Assembly (NCBI GenBank): GCA_003612485.1
Contig: RAZA01000007.1
Coordinates: 1-64,000 of the forward strand
Source: a bacterium D16-50
GTDB taxonomy: Bacteria > Bacillota > Clostridia > Lachnospirales > Lachnospiraceae
Reading direction: 5' to 3'
Length of the DNA: 64,000 bases
Position numbers and translations under genes: made by a program. Below, one piece after another: positions 45,755 through 54,330 of the stretch. The notes beneath the pieces were generated by a model, which was not told the DNA's origin, made no database searches, and was given only the letters and a program-made list of their open reading frames with translations. The stretch's first letter is position 1, and every line of letters begins with the position of its first letter.

Positions 45755-47332
45755 TTATTTCAGGCCCATCTGCTTCAGGTTCTCATTGGCCTCGTTCACA
45801 AAGCTCTCACCGGCAGTTCTGGCATCCTGATGGCCTGAAATGATATACTGGGCACATCTGAATACCTTAGCGATTCCATTGTCGTTGAAGCCCCATCCCC
45901 AGTCGCAGCCGCTCCTGCTGTGCATCCAGCTGGATATCTCGATATCCTGCTCGTTGGTAAACTTGCCGGGATCATCAGGATTATAGCCCCTATTCACATA
46001 GGTCTCGCCCTTGGACTCGGCCAGCCACTCCTCATGCCTTACTTTGCCGCCGTTAGGGTTATCCATTGCGTAGAAATCGCTTGCGATCTTGTGAAGGACG
46101 ATGTCAGGAATAGTCTTTGCTCCCTCTCCCCTATACTCAGCCTTGGGAACCATCACGTTGGTCCACAGAGACTGGGGAATCAAGTAATTGTCGCTGAGAG
46201 TGGTATAGTCGCCCGTGCAGGTAACCAGCGCGGGATCCCAAGGGAAGGGAACGATGCCCCAGTCCTCGGTCTTCTTCAGTACATCCTCAAACTGCCATGC
46301 CTCGACCATAGTCAACACATACTTGCCAGGCTCACCGGCCTTTCCGCTCATGTCACCCGTGCCGTAAGGGATATCCAAAGAGATTCCGCCCGTCTCCGTA
46401 ATCTCTTTGATTTCGGTCTGTCCGGCCAGCTGGTCTACAACAAGGGAACGATAGAACTCCATTGCCGATATATAGCCCTGCTCCAGGAAATTCACATTTG
46501 AATCGGAGTCAACCCGAACCACGCCGTTGGCTGCAGGTCCCATGCTGCTCCAATGATTGGGATGAACCGAGATGGGATAAGTGCCATCGGGCAGCTTAGC
46601 CTTCAAATCGCTCAGATAGGTGCGGCAGCTGTCATAATCCCACTTGCCTTCCATGAACATGTCCGTAGGAGTCTTCTCCATACCGATGCTCTTCAGGTAA
46701 GAACGGCTGTAAGCAAGAACATAAGCATTGCCCATGTCGTCATAGGTCCATCCAAGCACTTTTCCGCCGAAGGTGCCGGGCTCTATGTAGGTGGAACCGA
46801 TCTCCAGCTGATCCACATCTGCGGTGATATCCGCCAAATACTCTCTTGCGCCGATCATAACGCTTTCTCTTCCGCAGAAGATGTCCGCATGAGCCTCGCC
46901 GTTGGTAATGGGCGTCACAACTGCCGAAATCTCGTCATATCCGTCGGTGTTCAGCTTCGCGTACTCAATCTTGATGTTGTACTTCTGCTCAAGCTGGTCC
47001 GCGATATCCCTCTTCTTGGTATAATCGCTCTTTACATTGCCCTTGTCATCCAGCTTGTTCTCCTCGTCCAGAGCATTGAAGGACCCGCCCTGTACGCGAA
47101 CTACAGCTCCGCCAAAATCATAGGTTTCTTCCTCTTCCTGAGAGTCATCAGGAGCCTCGCTCTCCTGACTATCTGCCCCCCCTGACTCCTGCCCGGGGTC
47201 TCCGGCTTCACTGCTGCCGGGGGTGCTTGCCTGACTGTTGTCGCCACTGTCATCGCCGCAACCTGCCATGCTTGCCACCATTGCCGCTGTCATGACAATG
47301 GCACAGATTTTTGTTGCCAATTTCTTTCTCAT
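45755..47332 (-). CDS. Sugar ABC solute-binding lipoprotein
   Basis: 525 residues, signal peptide with lipobox MAGC (Cys25), then an acidic Ser/Gly/Glu-rich linker (26-70) and a family-1 binding domain (DIFCGRESVMIGAREYLADI, GSFNALDEEN). First gene of the transport operon, with AGGAGG before its ATG and a consensus promoter about 80 nt upstream. It probably delivers oligosaccharides from host glycans to one or both permease pairs. Confidence 0.9.
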   Translation of the reverse strand: MRKKLATKICAIVMTAAMVASMAGCGDDSGDNSQASTPGSSEAGDPGQESGGADSQESEAPDDSQEEEETYDFGGAVVRVQGGSFNALDEENKLDDKGNVKSDYTKKRDIADQLEQKYNIKIEYAKLNTDGYDEISAVVTPITNGEAHADIFCGRESVMIGAREYLADITADVDQLEIGSTYIEPGTFGGKVLGWTYDDMGNAYVLAYSRSYLKSIGMEKTPTDMFMEGKWDYDSCRTYLSDLKAKLPDGTYPISVHPNHWSSMGPAANGVVRVDSDSNVNFLEQGYISAMEFYRSLVVDQLAGQTEIKEITETGGISLDIPYGTGDMSGKAGEPGKYVLTMVEAWQFEDVLKKTEDWGIVPFPWDPALVTCTGDYTTLSDNYLIPQSLWTNVMVPKAEYRGEGAKTIPDIVLHKIASDFYAMDNPNGGKVRHEEWLAESKGETYVNRGYNPDDPGKFTNEQDIEISSWMHSRSGCDWGWGFNDNGIAKVFRCAQYIISGHQDARTAGESFVNEANENLKQMGLK

Positions 47333-47376
47333 GCATAATCCTCCTTTTACAATTTGAGTGTTTCCACAACAAATCC

Positions 47377-47401
47377 TAATAAAAATAAAATATTTTTATT
47401 A
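47377..47401. promoter_or_regulatory. AT-only palindrome, possible operator
   Basis: TAATAAAAATA (47377-47387), AAA, TATTTTTATTA (47391-47401): a perfect 11-bp inverted repeat directly downstream of the -10 box, about +5 to +29. A protein bound there would block the promoter. Confidence 0.5.
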
Positions 47402-47412
47402 AGATTATATAA

Positions 47413-47441
47413 ATAATATCCCCAGTTTAGCATTTTGTCAA
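47413..47441 (-). promoter_or_regulatory. Promoter of the transport operon
   Basis: Minus strand TTGACA (47436-47441), 17-bp spacer, TATTAT (47413-47418). It is the only strong promoter seen upstream of the eight transport genes. The rest of the 328-bp gap (47442-47660) holds AT-rich sequence with two TTTGTTAA-type stretches and no gene. Confidence 0.8.
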
Positions 47442-47660
47442 CTGATTTTTTAATAAAGACTTTATTTTTTGTTAAAAATGTTTATGTGGAGTTTTTATCA
47501 TTTGTTAACTATGCCTGCTTTTGAGGGATAACCTTATGGATTTTTGAGGTTTTCTGTATTTTTCCACAAAGTCCCACAAAATCCCCCTATTTATCCCCTC
47601 TTTCACCTGCGTCCCACCGGTTTTATTTCATATCAGTCTTTCCTGAGGACTCCGCCGCGC

Positions 47661-48620
47661 CTATAAGCGGCAATCCCTTCGGAAATCCTTCACGCTTTTC
47701 GCCCTGAGGGCAGCCTCGAACCAACCGTTAAGAACCTTTAAGTCTTTCTCAGCCATGATCGTCCTCCGCAGCTCCTCCATGGAACAATCCTTCCCCACTG
47801 GGTACCCTTTTTCTGCAGATTTGCCATTTTCCGTGCCATGGCTCCCTTTTGTATAGGAAACCTCCTCAACATCATCCATATTATCAAGCAGCAACAAGAT
47901 ATACTCGGCCTTTCCCTCTGCCTTTCCTTCATTTCTTCCGCACTCCCTTACATACTCATCCTCCGCCTTGCGGTCCCGCCTGAGCTTCAGGTTCATCTCG
48001 TGCCGATAGCGCATGGCCTTAGTGAGACTCATTTCCCTCAATGCCTCAATAGCCTCCAGCATACCCACGCTTTTTGTCTTGATCATACTTAAGTCCTCCT
48101 CCTTCTCAGCATTGAACAAGCGTATCCAATCGTCCACCGCATCCGTCCCCTGCAGTTCCTTTCGCAGCTCTATCACATGGGCCTCCAGCACATCTGACAT
48201 CCCCTCTCCCCTTTCATTACGCATACGATACAAATTATGGTATCCGGGAGAGTCCGTCACATTGAAGTCCAAGACAGCAATGCTCACACACCTATGGAGC
48301 CTATCATAATTTTCTCCCGACTTCAGATCCTCCGTATACATTTTGGCCAGATAGAACAGCTGCCTTTTTGTCCAATGTGCCAGCCGCCGCACCTGCATTT
48401 CCACATTGGCCTTCGTACCGTCCTCCAATTCCATCAGCACATCCAGAATCCCTTGCTTCTGCTTCTTATAGCGCGCCCACAGATTAGGGCTCGTCAGTAT
48501 GGTATGCCGTATCTCTCCTAACGGAATACCTAATACATCGCTGAGAAACTGCCTCCTGACATTTTCATAGGAAAACAGCATTCTAAAAGCATAGTCGCTT
48601 TTTAAAGAGACAAGCCTCAT
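47661..48620 (-). CDS. Rpn-family PD-(D/E)XK nuclease / putative transposase
   Basis: 319 residues. The N-terminal half carries the Rpn/PDDEXK_2 nuclease pattern: LKSDYAFRMLF, then Asp in GILDVLMEL and ExQ in ANVEMQVRR. Rpn nucleases promote RecA-independent recombination and are often found scattered in genomes as selfish-like singletons. The C-terminal third is charged and repetitive (EGKAEGKAEYI). It lies between the transport operon and the fucosidase/GH3 unit and has its own promoter, so it seems unrelated to glycan use. Confidence 0.85.
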   Translation of the reverse strand: MRLVSLKSDYAFRMLFSYENVRRQFLSDVLGIPLGEIRHTILTSPNLWARYKKQKQGILDVLMELEDGTKANVEMQVRRLAHWTKRQLFYLAKMYTEDLKSGENYDRLHRCVSIAVLDFNVTDSPGYHNLYRMRNERGEGMSDVLEAHVIELRKELQGTDAVDDWIRLFNAEKEEDLSMIKTKSVGMLEAIEALREMSLTKAMRYRHEMNLKLRRDRKAEDEYVRECGRNEGKAEGKAEYILLLLDNMDDVEEVSYTKGSHGTENGKSAEKGYPVGKDCSMEELRRTIMAEKDLKVLNGWFEAALRAKSVKDFRRDCRL

Positions 48621-48783
48621 ATTTCCTCTTTCCGGAGCCGGGACATGACATTCCAGCGCTCCCTGCCTTACATTTCCGTGATTTTAAGCAGAGAATCTCT
48701 GAACATGAGAATAATAGACAGACGGCATATATTGCCGATCAATAGAACATCCTGCTTAATGAAATTGATTTATGACTAAAGAA

Positions 48784-48812
48784 AGTATAACACATTCCCT
48801 TTTCAGGCGCAA
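48784..48812 (-). promoter_or_regulatory. Putative promoter of the Rpn gene
   Basis: Minus strand TTGCGC (48807-48812), 17-bp spacer, TATACT (48784-48789), about 160 nt before the start. The 48621-48783 leader shows nothing else recognisable. Confidence 0.5.
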
Positions 48813-48861
48813 TTATTATTCAAAAAATTTCAGGAGCCATAGGCAAAGTGTTATTTCCCGC

Positions 48862-48899
48862 AAAAAAGAGCGTGCCGAACTCCACGTCCGAACACGCTC
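48862..48899 (-). terminator. Terminator after the first fucosidase gene
   Basis: GAGCGTG (48868-48874) pairs with CACGCTC (48893-48899), followed by TTTTTT on the minus strand. It lies about 50 bp after the fucosidase stop. Confidence 0.75.
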
Positions 48900-48947
48900 C
48901 TTGAACTTCCTCATATCTTCAGGTTCTATTTTGTCTTACACTTTACC

Positions 48948-50237
48948 TTAGTCGTTGTTGGTAACGACCTCGCCGTGGCCCAGATTGTATGTAATTTCTC
49001 CCTCCAGCTCCACCTTGAGAACCGTTGTCAAGGGATGAAGCTGCATCTTGTCCCCGCGGATCCAGAGTGTGCCCGGAATGCCGCTCCAGGGCAGAGAACC
49101 CGTGTAACCAAACGAGAGCTCCTCTCCCGTGTGCAGGACGCTCACCCGCTTCACCGGTGTCTTGATTCCCTTCACGCACAGAAACTCCGAGGGCTTGTCA
49201 TACACAAAGAGATAGATGGTCTTTTTGTCCTGAGAAAGAGTGCTGCCCCCCAGATACTGATTGTAGCTCAGGCCCTTTTCCGTGTTAAAGACAGCCTCCT
49301 CATTGTCGCGGATGAAGGTGCCCATATCCTCCAGAACCTTCACTTGTCTCTCATCCAGAGTCCCGTCCTCCTTGGGGCCCACGTCCAGAAGCAGCCTGCC
49401 CCCCAGAGTGATGCAGTCGCAGAACATCCTAATCACCTGACGGCTGGTTTTATAATCATTGTCGGAAGGCCGGTATCCCCAGGAGTTGTTGATGGTGGTG
49501 CAGAACTCCCACTCGCCCTCGGGGCCGTAAAGGGGAATACCCTGCTCCGGCGTCTCGTAGTCCCCATAGCCCTGCAGTCTGGAGTTTACGAGAACATCGG
49601 GATTCATGGAGCGCAGATACTCCTTGAATTCCTTCGCCTTCCACTGGTTCGCGCTGCGCTCCCAGTCCCCGTCGAACCATAATAGGTCGATGGTGCCGTA
49701 ATTGGTCATCAGCTCCCGCATCTGATTGTTGTTGAATTCCAGAAACTCCTGCCACTTCTTCGGATCCTCCGGCCCGCCGGCAGGGGTAGCGAAGACATCC
49801 TTTAAATGATTCTTAGGATCGGACCCCTCGGGATACACCGAGCGGTAGCGGGGATCGGACCAGTCGATGAGTGAGAAATAAAGCCCCACCCGCATGCCTG
49901 CCTCCCGGACCGCGGCCGTGTACTCCTTGATCAGATCCCGGCCCGCAGGGGTCTTCTTCACCACGCTCAGATCCGAATACTGGGTGTCGAACAGAGCCAC
50001 GCCGTCATGATGCTTTGAAGTCAGCACCACATACTGGGCTCCGGCCCGCTTGAACAGCTCCGCCCATGCCTTGGCATCGAACTTGGAAGCCGTAAAGCCT
50101 TCACATTGCTTCATGTAGTCCTCGTAGGAAATGGCCCCGTTGTGGAAGGACCAGGACTCCGAGACATCGCCAACGGCATAAATGCCGTAATGGATGAATA
50201 TCCCCAACTTCGCCTTTTTAAACCATTCCTGCATCAT
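48948..50237 (-). CDS. GH29 alpha-L-fucosidase, first
   Basis: 429 residues, starting MMQEWFKKAKLGIFIHYG without a signal peptide. Typical GH29 stretches: VLTSKHHDGVALF, then the nucleophile Asp in DLLWFDGDWE and GGRLLLDVGPKEDG. It removes terminal alpha-fucose by a retaining mechanism. With GH3 it forms a two-gene unit. A second, different GH29 (54331-55704) lies nearby, so the pair may cover different fucose linkages. Confidence 0.9.
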   Translation of the reverse strand: MMQEWFKKAKLGIFIHYGIYAVGDVSESWSFHNGAISYEDYMKQCEGFTASKFDAKAWAELFKRAGAQYVVLTSKHHDGVALFDTQYSDLSVVKKTPAGRDLIKEYTAAVREAGMRVGLYFSLIDWSDPRYRSVYPEGSDPKNHLKDVFATPAGGPEDPKKWQEFLEFNNNQMRELMTNYGTIDLLWFDGDWERSANQWKAKEFKEYLRSMNPDVLVNSRLQGYGDYETPEQGIPLYGPEGEWEFCTTINNSWGYRPSDNDYKTSRQVIRMFCDCITLGGRLLLDVGPKEDGTLDERQVKVLEDMGTFIRDNEEAVFNTEKGLSYNQYLGGSTLSQDKKTIYLFVYDKPSEFLCVKGIKTPVKRVSVLHTGEELSFGYTGSLPWSGIPGTLWIRGDKMQLHPLTTVLKVELEGEITYNLGHGEVVTNND

Positions 50238-50347
50238 AATGAAAAATCTCCTTTAATATACATGATGAGCCCATCATACCACAGCCTGCCGCAAAAGTCA
50301 CCCCTCCCAGAGCCTATTCCTTCTCACAAATTTTCTGCCTCAGATAC

Positions 50348-50396
50348 CATCATTTTCTGGTTCACATCATTTTCTGGTTCCATCATTTTCTGGTTC
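50348..50396 (-). repeat. Three 16-bp direct repeats between GH3 and GH29
   Basis: CATCATTTTCTGGTTC occurs at 50348-50363, 50365-50380 and 50381-50396, with CAGATAC on both outer sides. On the mRNA strand each reads GAACCAGAAAATGATG. The repeats sit between the GH3 stop and the fucosidase start. Confidence 0.8.
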
Positions 50397-50404
50397 AGAT
50401 ACCA

Positions 50405-52552
50405 TCACACAAGCTCATCAATCTCAAACGACAGTGCCGTCACCTTTTTCCCCGTCAACTTCTCGCTCCTTGTATCCGGCGCCTGACCTCCTACAAACAC
50501 CTTTGCCACACCCTTCCGAATCTGCAGCTTTCCCTCCTGATCATAGAGTCCAAAGGCCTTGGCAGGAAGATGAATCATGGCCTCCCTCTCCTCTCCGGGC
50601 ATCAAATGAAGCTTGCAGATCCCCTTCAGCTGGGCATTGGGAGTGTCCTTCCCCTCTACCTTCACATAGGCCTGCACCGTCTCTGTACCGGCCACGGAAC
50701 CTATATTTTTTACTGAAACCCGCAATGTGACGCCTGCGTCGGTTATTGTGGAGGCATCCTCCTGCACCTTCCCATAGGAAAATTCCGTATAGGACAACCC
50801 GTAACCGAAGGGGTACAAGGCCTCCCCGGCCATGTAGCGGTAGGTTCTTCCCTTCATACTATAATCTGTGAAATCAGGCAGCTCTTCATGGGAGCGGTAA
50901 AAGGTCACGGGAAGCTTTCCCTCCGGGCAGCGCTGACCGAACAAAATTTCCGCAATGGCCCGTCCGCCCTCCGCACCGGGATACCATCCCTGCACAATGG
51001 CGGGGATATGTTCGTCAGCCCAGTTCACCGCCAATGCGCTGCCGGACAGAAGCACCAGCACCGTGGGCTTTCCGCTTGCATACACCGCCTCCAGAATCTC
51101 CTGCTGCAGGCCCGGCAGGTTCAGGTTCGGCTTGTCCCCGCTGCCGTACTCATTGTTGGCGTCTCCCTGCTCCCCTTCAAGGCTGGCGTCCAGCCCAAGG
51201 CATACGATAACCACATCGCTGCATTGGCAGACCCCTCTCACTTCCGCCATTCTGTCGTTCCTATTCCCTATGGCCTCCACTCTGTCCTTATATAAATGGC
51301 AGCCCTCAGAGAACATGACACGAACGTCACTTCCCAGATATTCCTGAATCCCTTCCGATATGGTCCAATATCTGGATGCTGTCCCCTCATAATTTCCCAC
51401 CAGCGCCCTGCGGTTGTTGGCATTGGGGCCGATGATCCCTACTGTCTTCAAGGAAGCCTTATCCAGAGGCAGCAGTCCGTCCTGATTCTTCAGCAGCACT
51501 ACGCTTCTGGCGGCAGCCTCCCTATTCAGTCTCCGCATATCCTCGCTGTCCACCACGCTGTAAGGAATCTTGTCATAAGGATTCTCTTCCTTCCTATCCA
51601 GCACGCCCAGCTTCATCCGGGCCGTGAAAAGGTTCACAAGAGCCTCATCAAGACGGCCTTCATCCACCATCCCCTCCCGCACTGCCTGCTTTAGGTAAAG
51701 GTACATATTGCCGCAGTTTAAGTCACAGCCGTTGTTCATGGCCATGGCGGCGGACTCCGCAGGAGTGTCCGTGAGGTGATGTCCCGCATGGAAGTCCTCG
51801 ATGGCCCCGCAGTCGCTGACCACATGGCCCTCAAATCCCCATTCTCCCCGCAGAATCTCCTCCAGCAGCAAAGAATTGCCGCAGCACGGAACGCCGTTGA
51901 TGCAGTTGTAGGCTCCCATGACAGCCTCCACATGACCCTCCTGAACGCAGGCCTTGAAGGCGGGAAGATAGGTTTCATACAAGTCCTGCTTTCCCACCAC
52001 CGCATTGAAGCTGTGGCGGATGCCCTCAGGGCCGCTGTGTACCGCAATATGCTTGGCGCAGGCAGCAGCCTTCAGGAAATTCTCGTCATGGCCCTGAATG
52101 CCCTTGACGAAGCCCACTCCCATCCGGGAGGTCAGATAGGGATCCTCCCCGAAGGTCTCATGGCCTCTGCCCCACCTGGGATCCCGGAAAATATTCACAT
52201 TGGGGGACCAGAAGGTGAGACCCTTATAAATCCCGCTGTCTCCCTCCGTCTGCTGCAGATTGAACTTGGCCCGCCCTTCCGTGGAGATGGCATCCGCCAC
52301 CTTCTCTATGAATTCCTCGTCAAAGGTGGCGGCTAGACCGATGGCCTGCGGAAACACGGTGGCCACCCCCGCTCTGGCAACACCGTGAAGCGCCTCGTTC
52401 CACCAATTGTAGGCTTTCAGCCCCAGCCGCTCCACTGCCGGCGCATAATGCACCGTCTGTTCCACCTTCTCCTCCAGAGTCATCTGGGCCACCAGCTCCC
52501 TGGCCCTCTCTCTGAATTTCTTTACCCTATCCCGATTCTCCACAATTTCCAT
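50405..52552 (-). CDS. GH3 beta-glycosidase
   Basis: 715 residues: (beta/alpha)8 domain with the nucleophile Asp in HVVSDCGAIEDF, the alpha/beta sandwich domain (KTVGIIGPNANNRRALVGNYEG) and a C-terminal fibronectin-III-like domain. No signal peptide. The ALHGVARAGVATVFPQ region resembles GH3 beta-xylosidase/beta-glucosidase types, so the substrate is open: a beta-glucoside, beta-xyloside or another beta-hexoside. It lacks the short single-domain form of NagZ. Strong ribosome binding site (GGAGG). Its leader contains 39-bp repeats. Confidence 0.88.
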   Translation of the reverse strand: MEIVENRDRVKKFRERARELVAQMTLEEKVEQTVHYAPAVERLGLKAYNWWNEALHGVARAGVATVFPQAIGLAATFDEEFIEKVADAISTEGRAKFNLQQTEGDSGIYKGLTFWSPNVNIFRDPRWGRGHETFGEDPYLTSRMGVGFVKGIQGHDENFLKAAACAKHIAVHSGPEGIRHSFNAVVGKQDLYETYLPAFKACVQEGHVEAVMGAYNCINGVPCCGNSLLLEEILRGEWGFEGHVVSDCGAIEDFHAGHHLTDTPAESAAMAMNNGCDLNCGNMYLYLKQAVREGMVDEGRLDEALVNLFTARMKLGVLDRKEENPYDKIPYSVVDSEDMRRLNREAAARSVVLLKNQDGLLPLDKASLKTVGIIGPNANNRRALVGNYEGTASRYWTISEGIQEYLGSDVRVMFSEGCHLYKDRVEAIGNRNDRMAEVRGVCQCSDVVIVCLGLDASLEGEQGDANNEYGSGDKPNLNLPGLQQEILEAVYASGKPTVLVLLSGSALAVNWADEHIPAIVQGWYPGAEGGRAIAEILFGQRCPEGKLPVTFYRSHEELPDFTDYSMKGRTYRYMAGEALYPFGYGLSYTEFSYGKVQEDASTITDAGVTLRVSVKNIGSVAGTETVQAYVKVEGKDTPNAQLKGICKLHLMPGEEREAMIHLPAKAFGLYDQEGKLQIRKGVAKVFVGGQAPDTRSEKLTGKKVTALSFEIDELV

Positions 52553-52601
52553 GATGCCGCCTCCCGTCTGTTTATCTGCGCCCTTGCGCTTTATTCATCT
52601 C

Positions 52602-52758
52602 AAAGGGAACTTCCTATTGTCCAAAAACTATATTAGAGAGAAAGGAAACTCTCCATTGTCCAAAAACTGCAACAGAAAGAAAGGAAACTCTCCATTGTCC
52701 AAGAACTGCAACAGAAAGAAAGGAAACTTTCCATTATCCAAGAACCATTATACAGAAA
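52602..52758. repeat. 39-bp tandem repeats in the GH3 leader
   Basis: Four units of about 39 bp (52602-52639, 52640-52678, 52679-52717, 52718-52758), with core GAAAGGAAACTCTCCATTG. On the GH3 mRNA strand each holds ATGGAGAGTTTCC and, being 13 codons long, the frame MESFLSFCC... runs through the array. The last unit overlaps the -10 box. Confidence 0.85.
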
Positions 52759-52775
52759 ATACCTTCCCCTTTCAA
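52747..52775 (-). promoter_or_regulatory. Promoter of the GH3-fucosidase unit
   Basis: Minus strand TTGAAA (52770-52775), 17-bp spacer, TATAAT (52747-52752) preceded by CTG. The leader to the GH3 start is about 190 nt and contains the tandem repeats. Confidence 0.75.
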
Positions 52776-52875
52776 TGAAATTTGTATATTTCCGCAGCGG
52801 CGCTTCAAGGCTTATGACAGCTATTCCAACTGAAAAATCTATCCCAAAAGCCGGCATCCAATTTCCCCATAAAGG

Positions 52876-52904
52876 TTTACTTCCCACCCCCGAAATGCTA
52901 TAAT
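52876..52904 (+). promoter_or_regulatory. Promoter of the CBM9-like gene
   Basis: TTTACT (52876-52881), 17-bp spacer, TATAAT (52899-52904), divergent from the GH3 promoter about 100 bp away. Shared control of the two is possible. Confidence 0.65.
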
Positions 52905-53010
52905 GCAGCTAGACTTTATCACCTGCAGCAGCCCTTTGCAGGCTCCGGATATGCGTCAGGCGTCCCCGGAGGGCATGGTCTGCAGGAATCCACGAAAAGA
53001 GAGGTATGAC

Positions 53011-54081
53011 ATGAGCACAAGTTATCGCATCCCTATTCCGGCGCTGGGGTTCCAGCCCCCTGTCTACGCATGCCGGTACAATGACAAGCCTTTTGAGCTT
53101 GACGGCAATCTGGAAAAGGAATTTTGGAGAAATATTCCCTTCACCGGAAACTTTGATGATATCGAGGGCGGCATTCGTCCCACCCCCAGATTCCGCACTC
53201 GGGCAAAGATGGCCTGGGACAAGGAGAATCTTTACATCGGAGCTCTTCTGGAGGGAGACGAAATCTGGGCAAACTTAACGGAACATGACTGCGTAATCTT
53301 CCACGACAATGATTTTGAGATCTTTATTGATCCTGATTCGGATACGCAGGCCTATTTTGAATATGAGATGAACGCCCTGAATACCACATGGGATCTGCTC
53401 CTCACCAAGGCCTATAGGGATCAGGGAAAGCCTGTGAACGGTCTTGAGCTTAAGGGGATGCGCTCAGCCGTACATATTGACGGAAAACTAGGCAAGCCCG
53501 GCTCCCACAACCGTTCCTGGTCCGTGGAGGTGGTAATCCCTTTTGCGGCGCTGCAGGAATGCGCTTCAGAGAACCGTCCCCCCCTGCCGGGAGAGTATTA
53601 CCGTGTCAACTTCTCCAGAGTACAGTGGAAGGTGGATATTGTGGGCGGCGCTTTCCAAAAGAGACTGAACAAAGACACCGGCAGACCTCTGCCGGAGGAT
53701 AACTGGGTATGGGCTCCCACGGGAGTAGTCAACATTCACTATCCGGAGCTGTGGGCATTCCTCTTCTTTACCGACGAACCCAAGAGCTCCAAGGATTTTG
53801 CCATCCCGGAGGACGAACTGCGCAAATGGGAGCTTCGGAAGCTTTATTATGCTCAGCAAGCCCATTTGGACGAAAAGGGCTGCTATACCGACAGCCTCGA
53901 CGCCTTAAAGGAGGTTCTTGACAGACTCAGCCCCTGCGAGGCCAACAAGACCGTGGCGGATCTTCCCTACAGTCTCAGCGTCACGCCCCACAGCTTTGAG
54001 ATCACCTGCCCCGCCGCTGACGGGAAGAGGATTCTTGCCATCTTCTCCGACGGGAAAACGGCTTCCTTTTCTGCCCTCTGA
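53011..54081 (+). CDS. CBM9-like (DOMON-related) carbohydrate-binding protein
   Basis: 356 residues from ATG 53011 (MSTSYRIPIPALGFQPP), which follows AGAGAGG. A longer in-frame start at 52903 is unlikely because it overlaps the promoter. The family-9-like sandwich is recognised from FELDGNLEKEFW, AKMAWDKENLYIGALLEG, HDNDFEIFIDPD and YEMNALNTTWDLLL. No signal peptide, no catalytic domain. It is the only plus-strand gene in the glycan locus. Proteins of this kind are common near glycoside hydrolases, and their role inside the cell is unclear. Confidence 0.8.
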   Translation: MSTSYRIPIPALGFQPPVYACRYNDKPFELDGNLEKEFWRNIPFTGNFDDIEGGIRPTPRFRTRAKMAWDKENLYIGALLEGDEIWANLTEHDCVIFHDNDFEIFIDPDSDTQAYFEYEMNALNTTWDLLLTKAYRDQGKPVNGLELKGMRSAVHIDGKLGKPGSHNRSWSVEVVIPFAALQECASENRPPLPGEYYRVNFSRVQWKVDIVGGAFQKRLNKDTGRPLPEDNWVWAPTGVVNIHYPELWAFLFFTDEPKSSKDFAIPEDELRKWELRKLYYAQQAHLDEKGCYTDSLDALKEVLDRLSPCEANKTVADLPYSLSVTPHSFEITCPAADGKRILAIFSDGKTASFSAL

Positions 54082-54086
54082 TACAG

Positions 54087-54199
54087 TGGAAACAATGCCC
54101 CTTGTGTTTCAATATTATTCCATAAATTTGTGCGCTTTGGCGCACATGGAATCAGAAGCCGAAACAGAGCCCTTCTGTTTCGGTATTATTCCATAAAAA
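54087..54199 (-). repeat. Dispersed two-hairpin intergenic element, copies B and C
   Basis: Read on the minus strand, TATGGAATAATA followed by CCGAAACAGAAGGGCTCTGT forms the first hairpin. TTCTGATTCCATGTGCGCC then AAAGCGCAC forms the second. A further TATGGAATAATATTGAAACA with AAGGGGCATTGTTTC repeats the first hairpin. It matches copy A upstream of mutS2, 38 kb away. It lies in the convergent gap between the CBM9-like and second fucosidase genes. Confidence 0.75.
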
Positions 54200-54242
54200 A
54201 CTGCCGCACCTTATTTTTACAGCTTCGGTGCGGCAATTTTTT
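54195..54242 (+). terminator. Terminator of the CBM9-like gene
   Basis: TGCCGCACC (54202-54210) pairs with GGTGCGGCA (54227-54235), followed by seven T's on the plus strand. A-run on the other side lets it work for the convergent fucosidase gene too. Confidence 0.85.
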
Positions 54243-54330
54243 ATTTATATCTGATATTTTGCTCTCTTCCAAGTCCTGCAGAGAACATTACCCCGTCTCA
54301 CAGCCTTACAGTCCAGCTCTCCGACATACC

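Noticed and set aside
52602..52758. Plus-strand 75-codon repeat protein (52551-52778)
   Set aside because: It overlaps the GH3 start and both promoters, and consists only of the translated tandem repeats.
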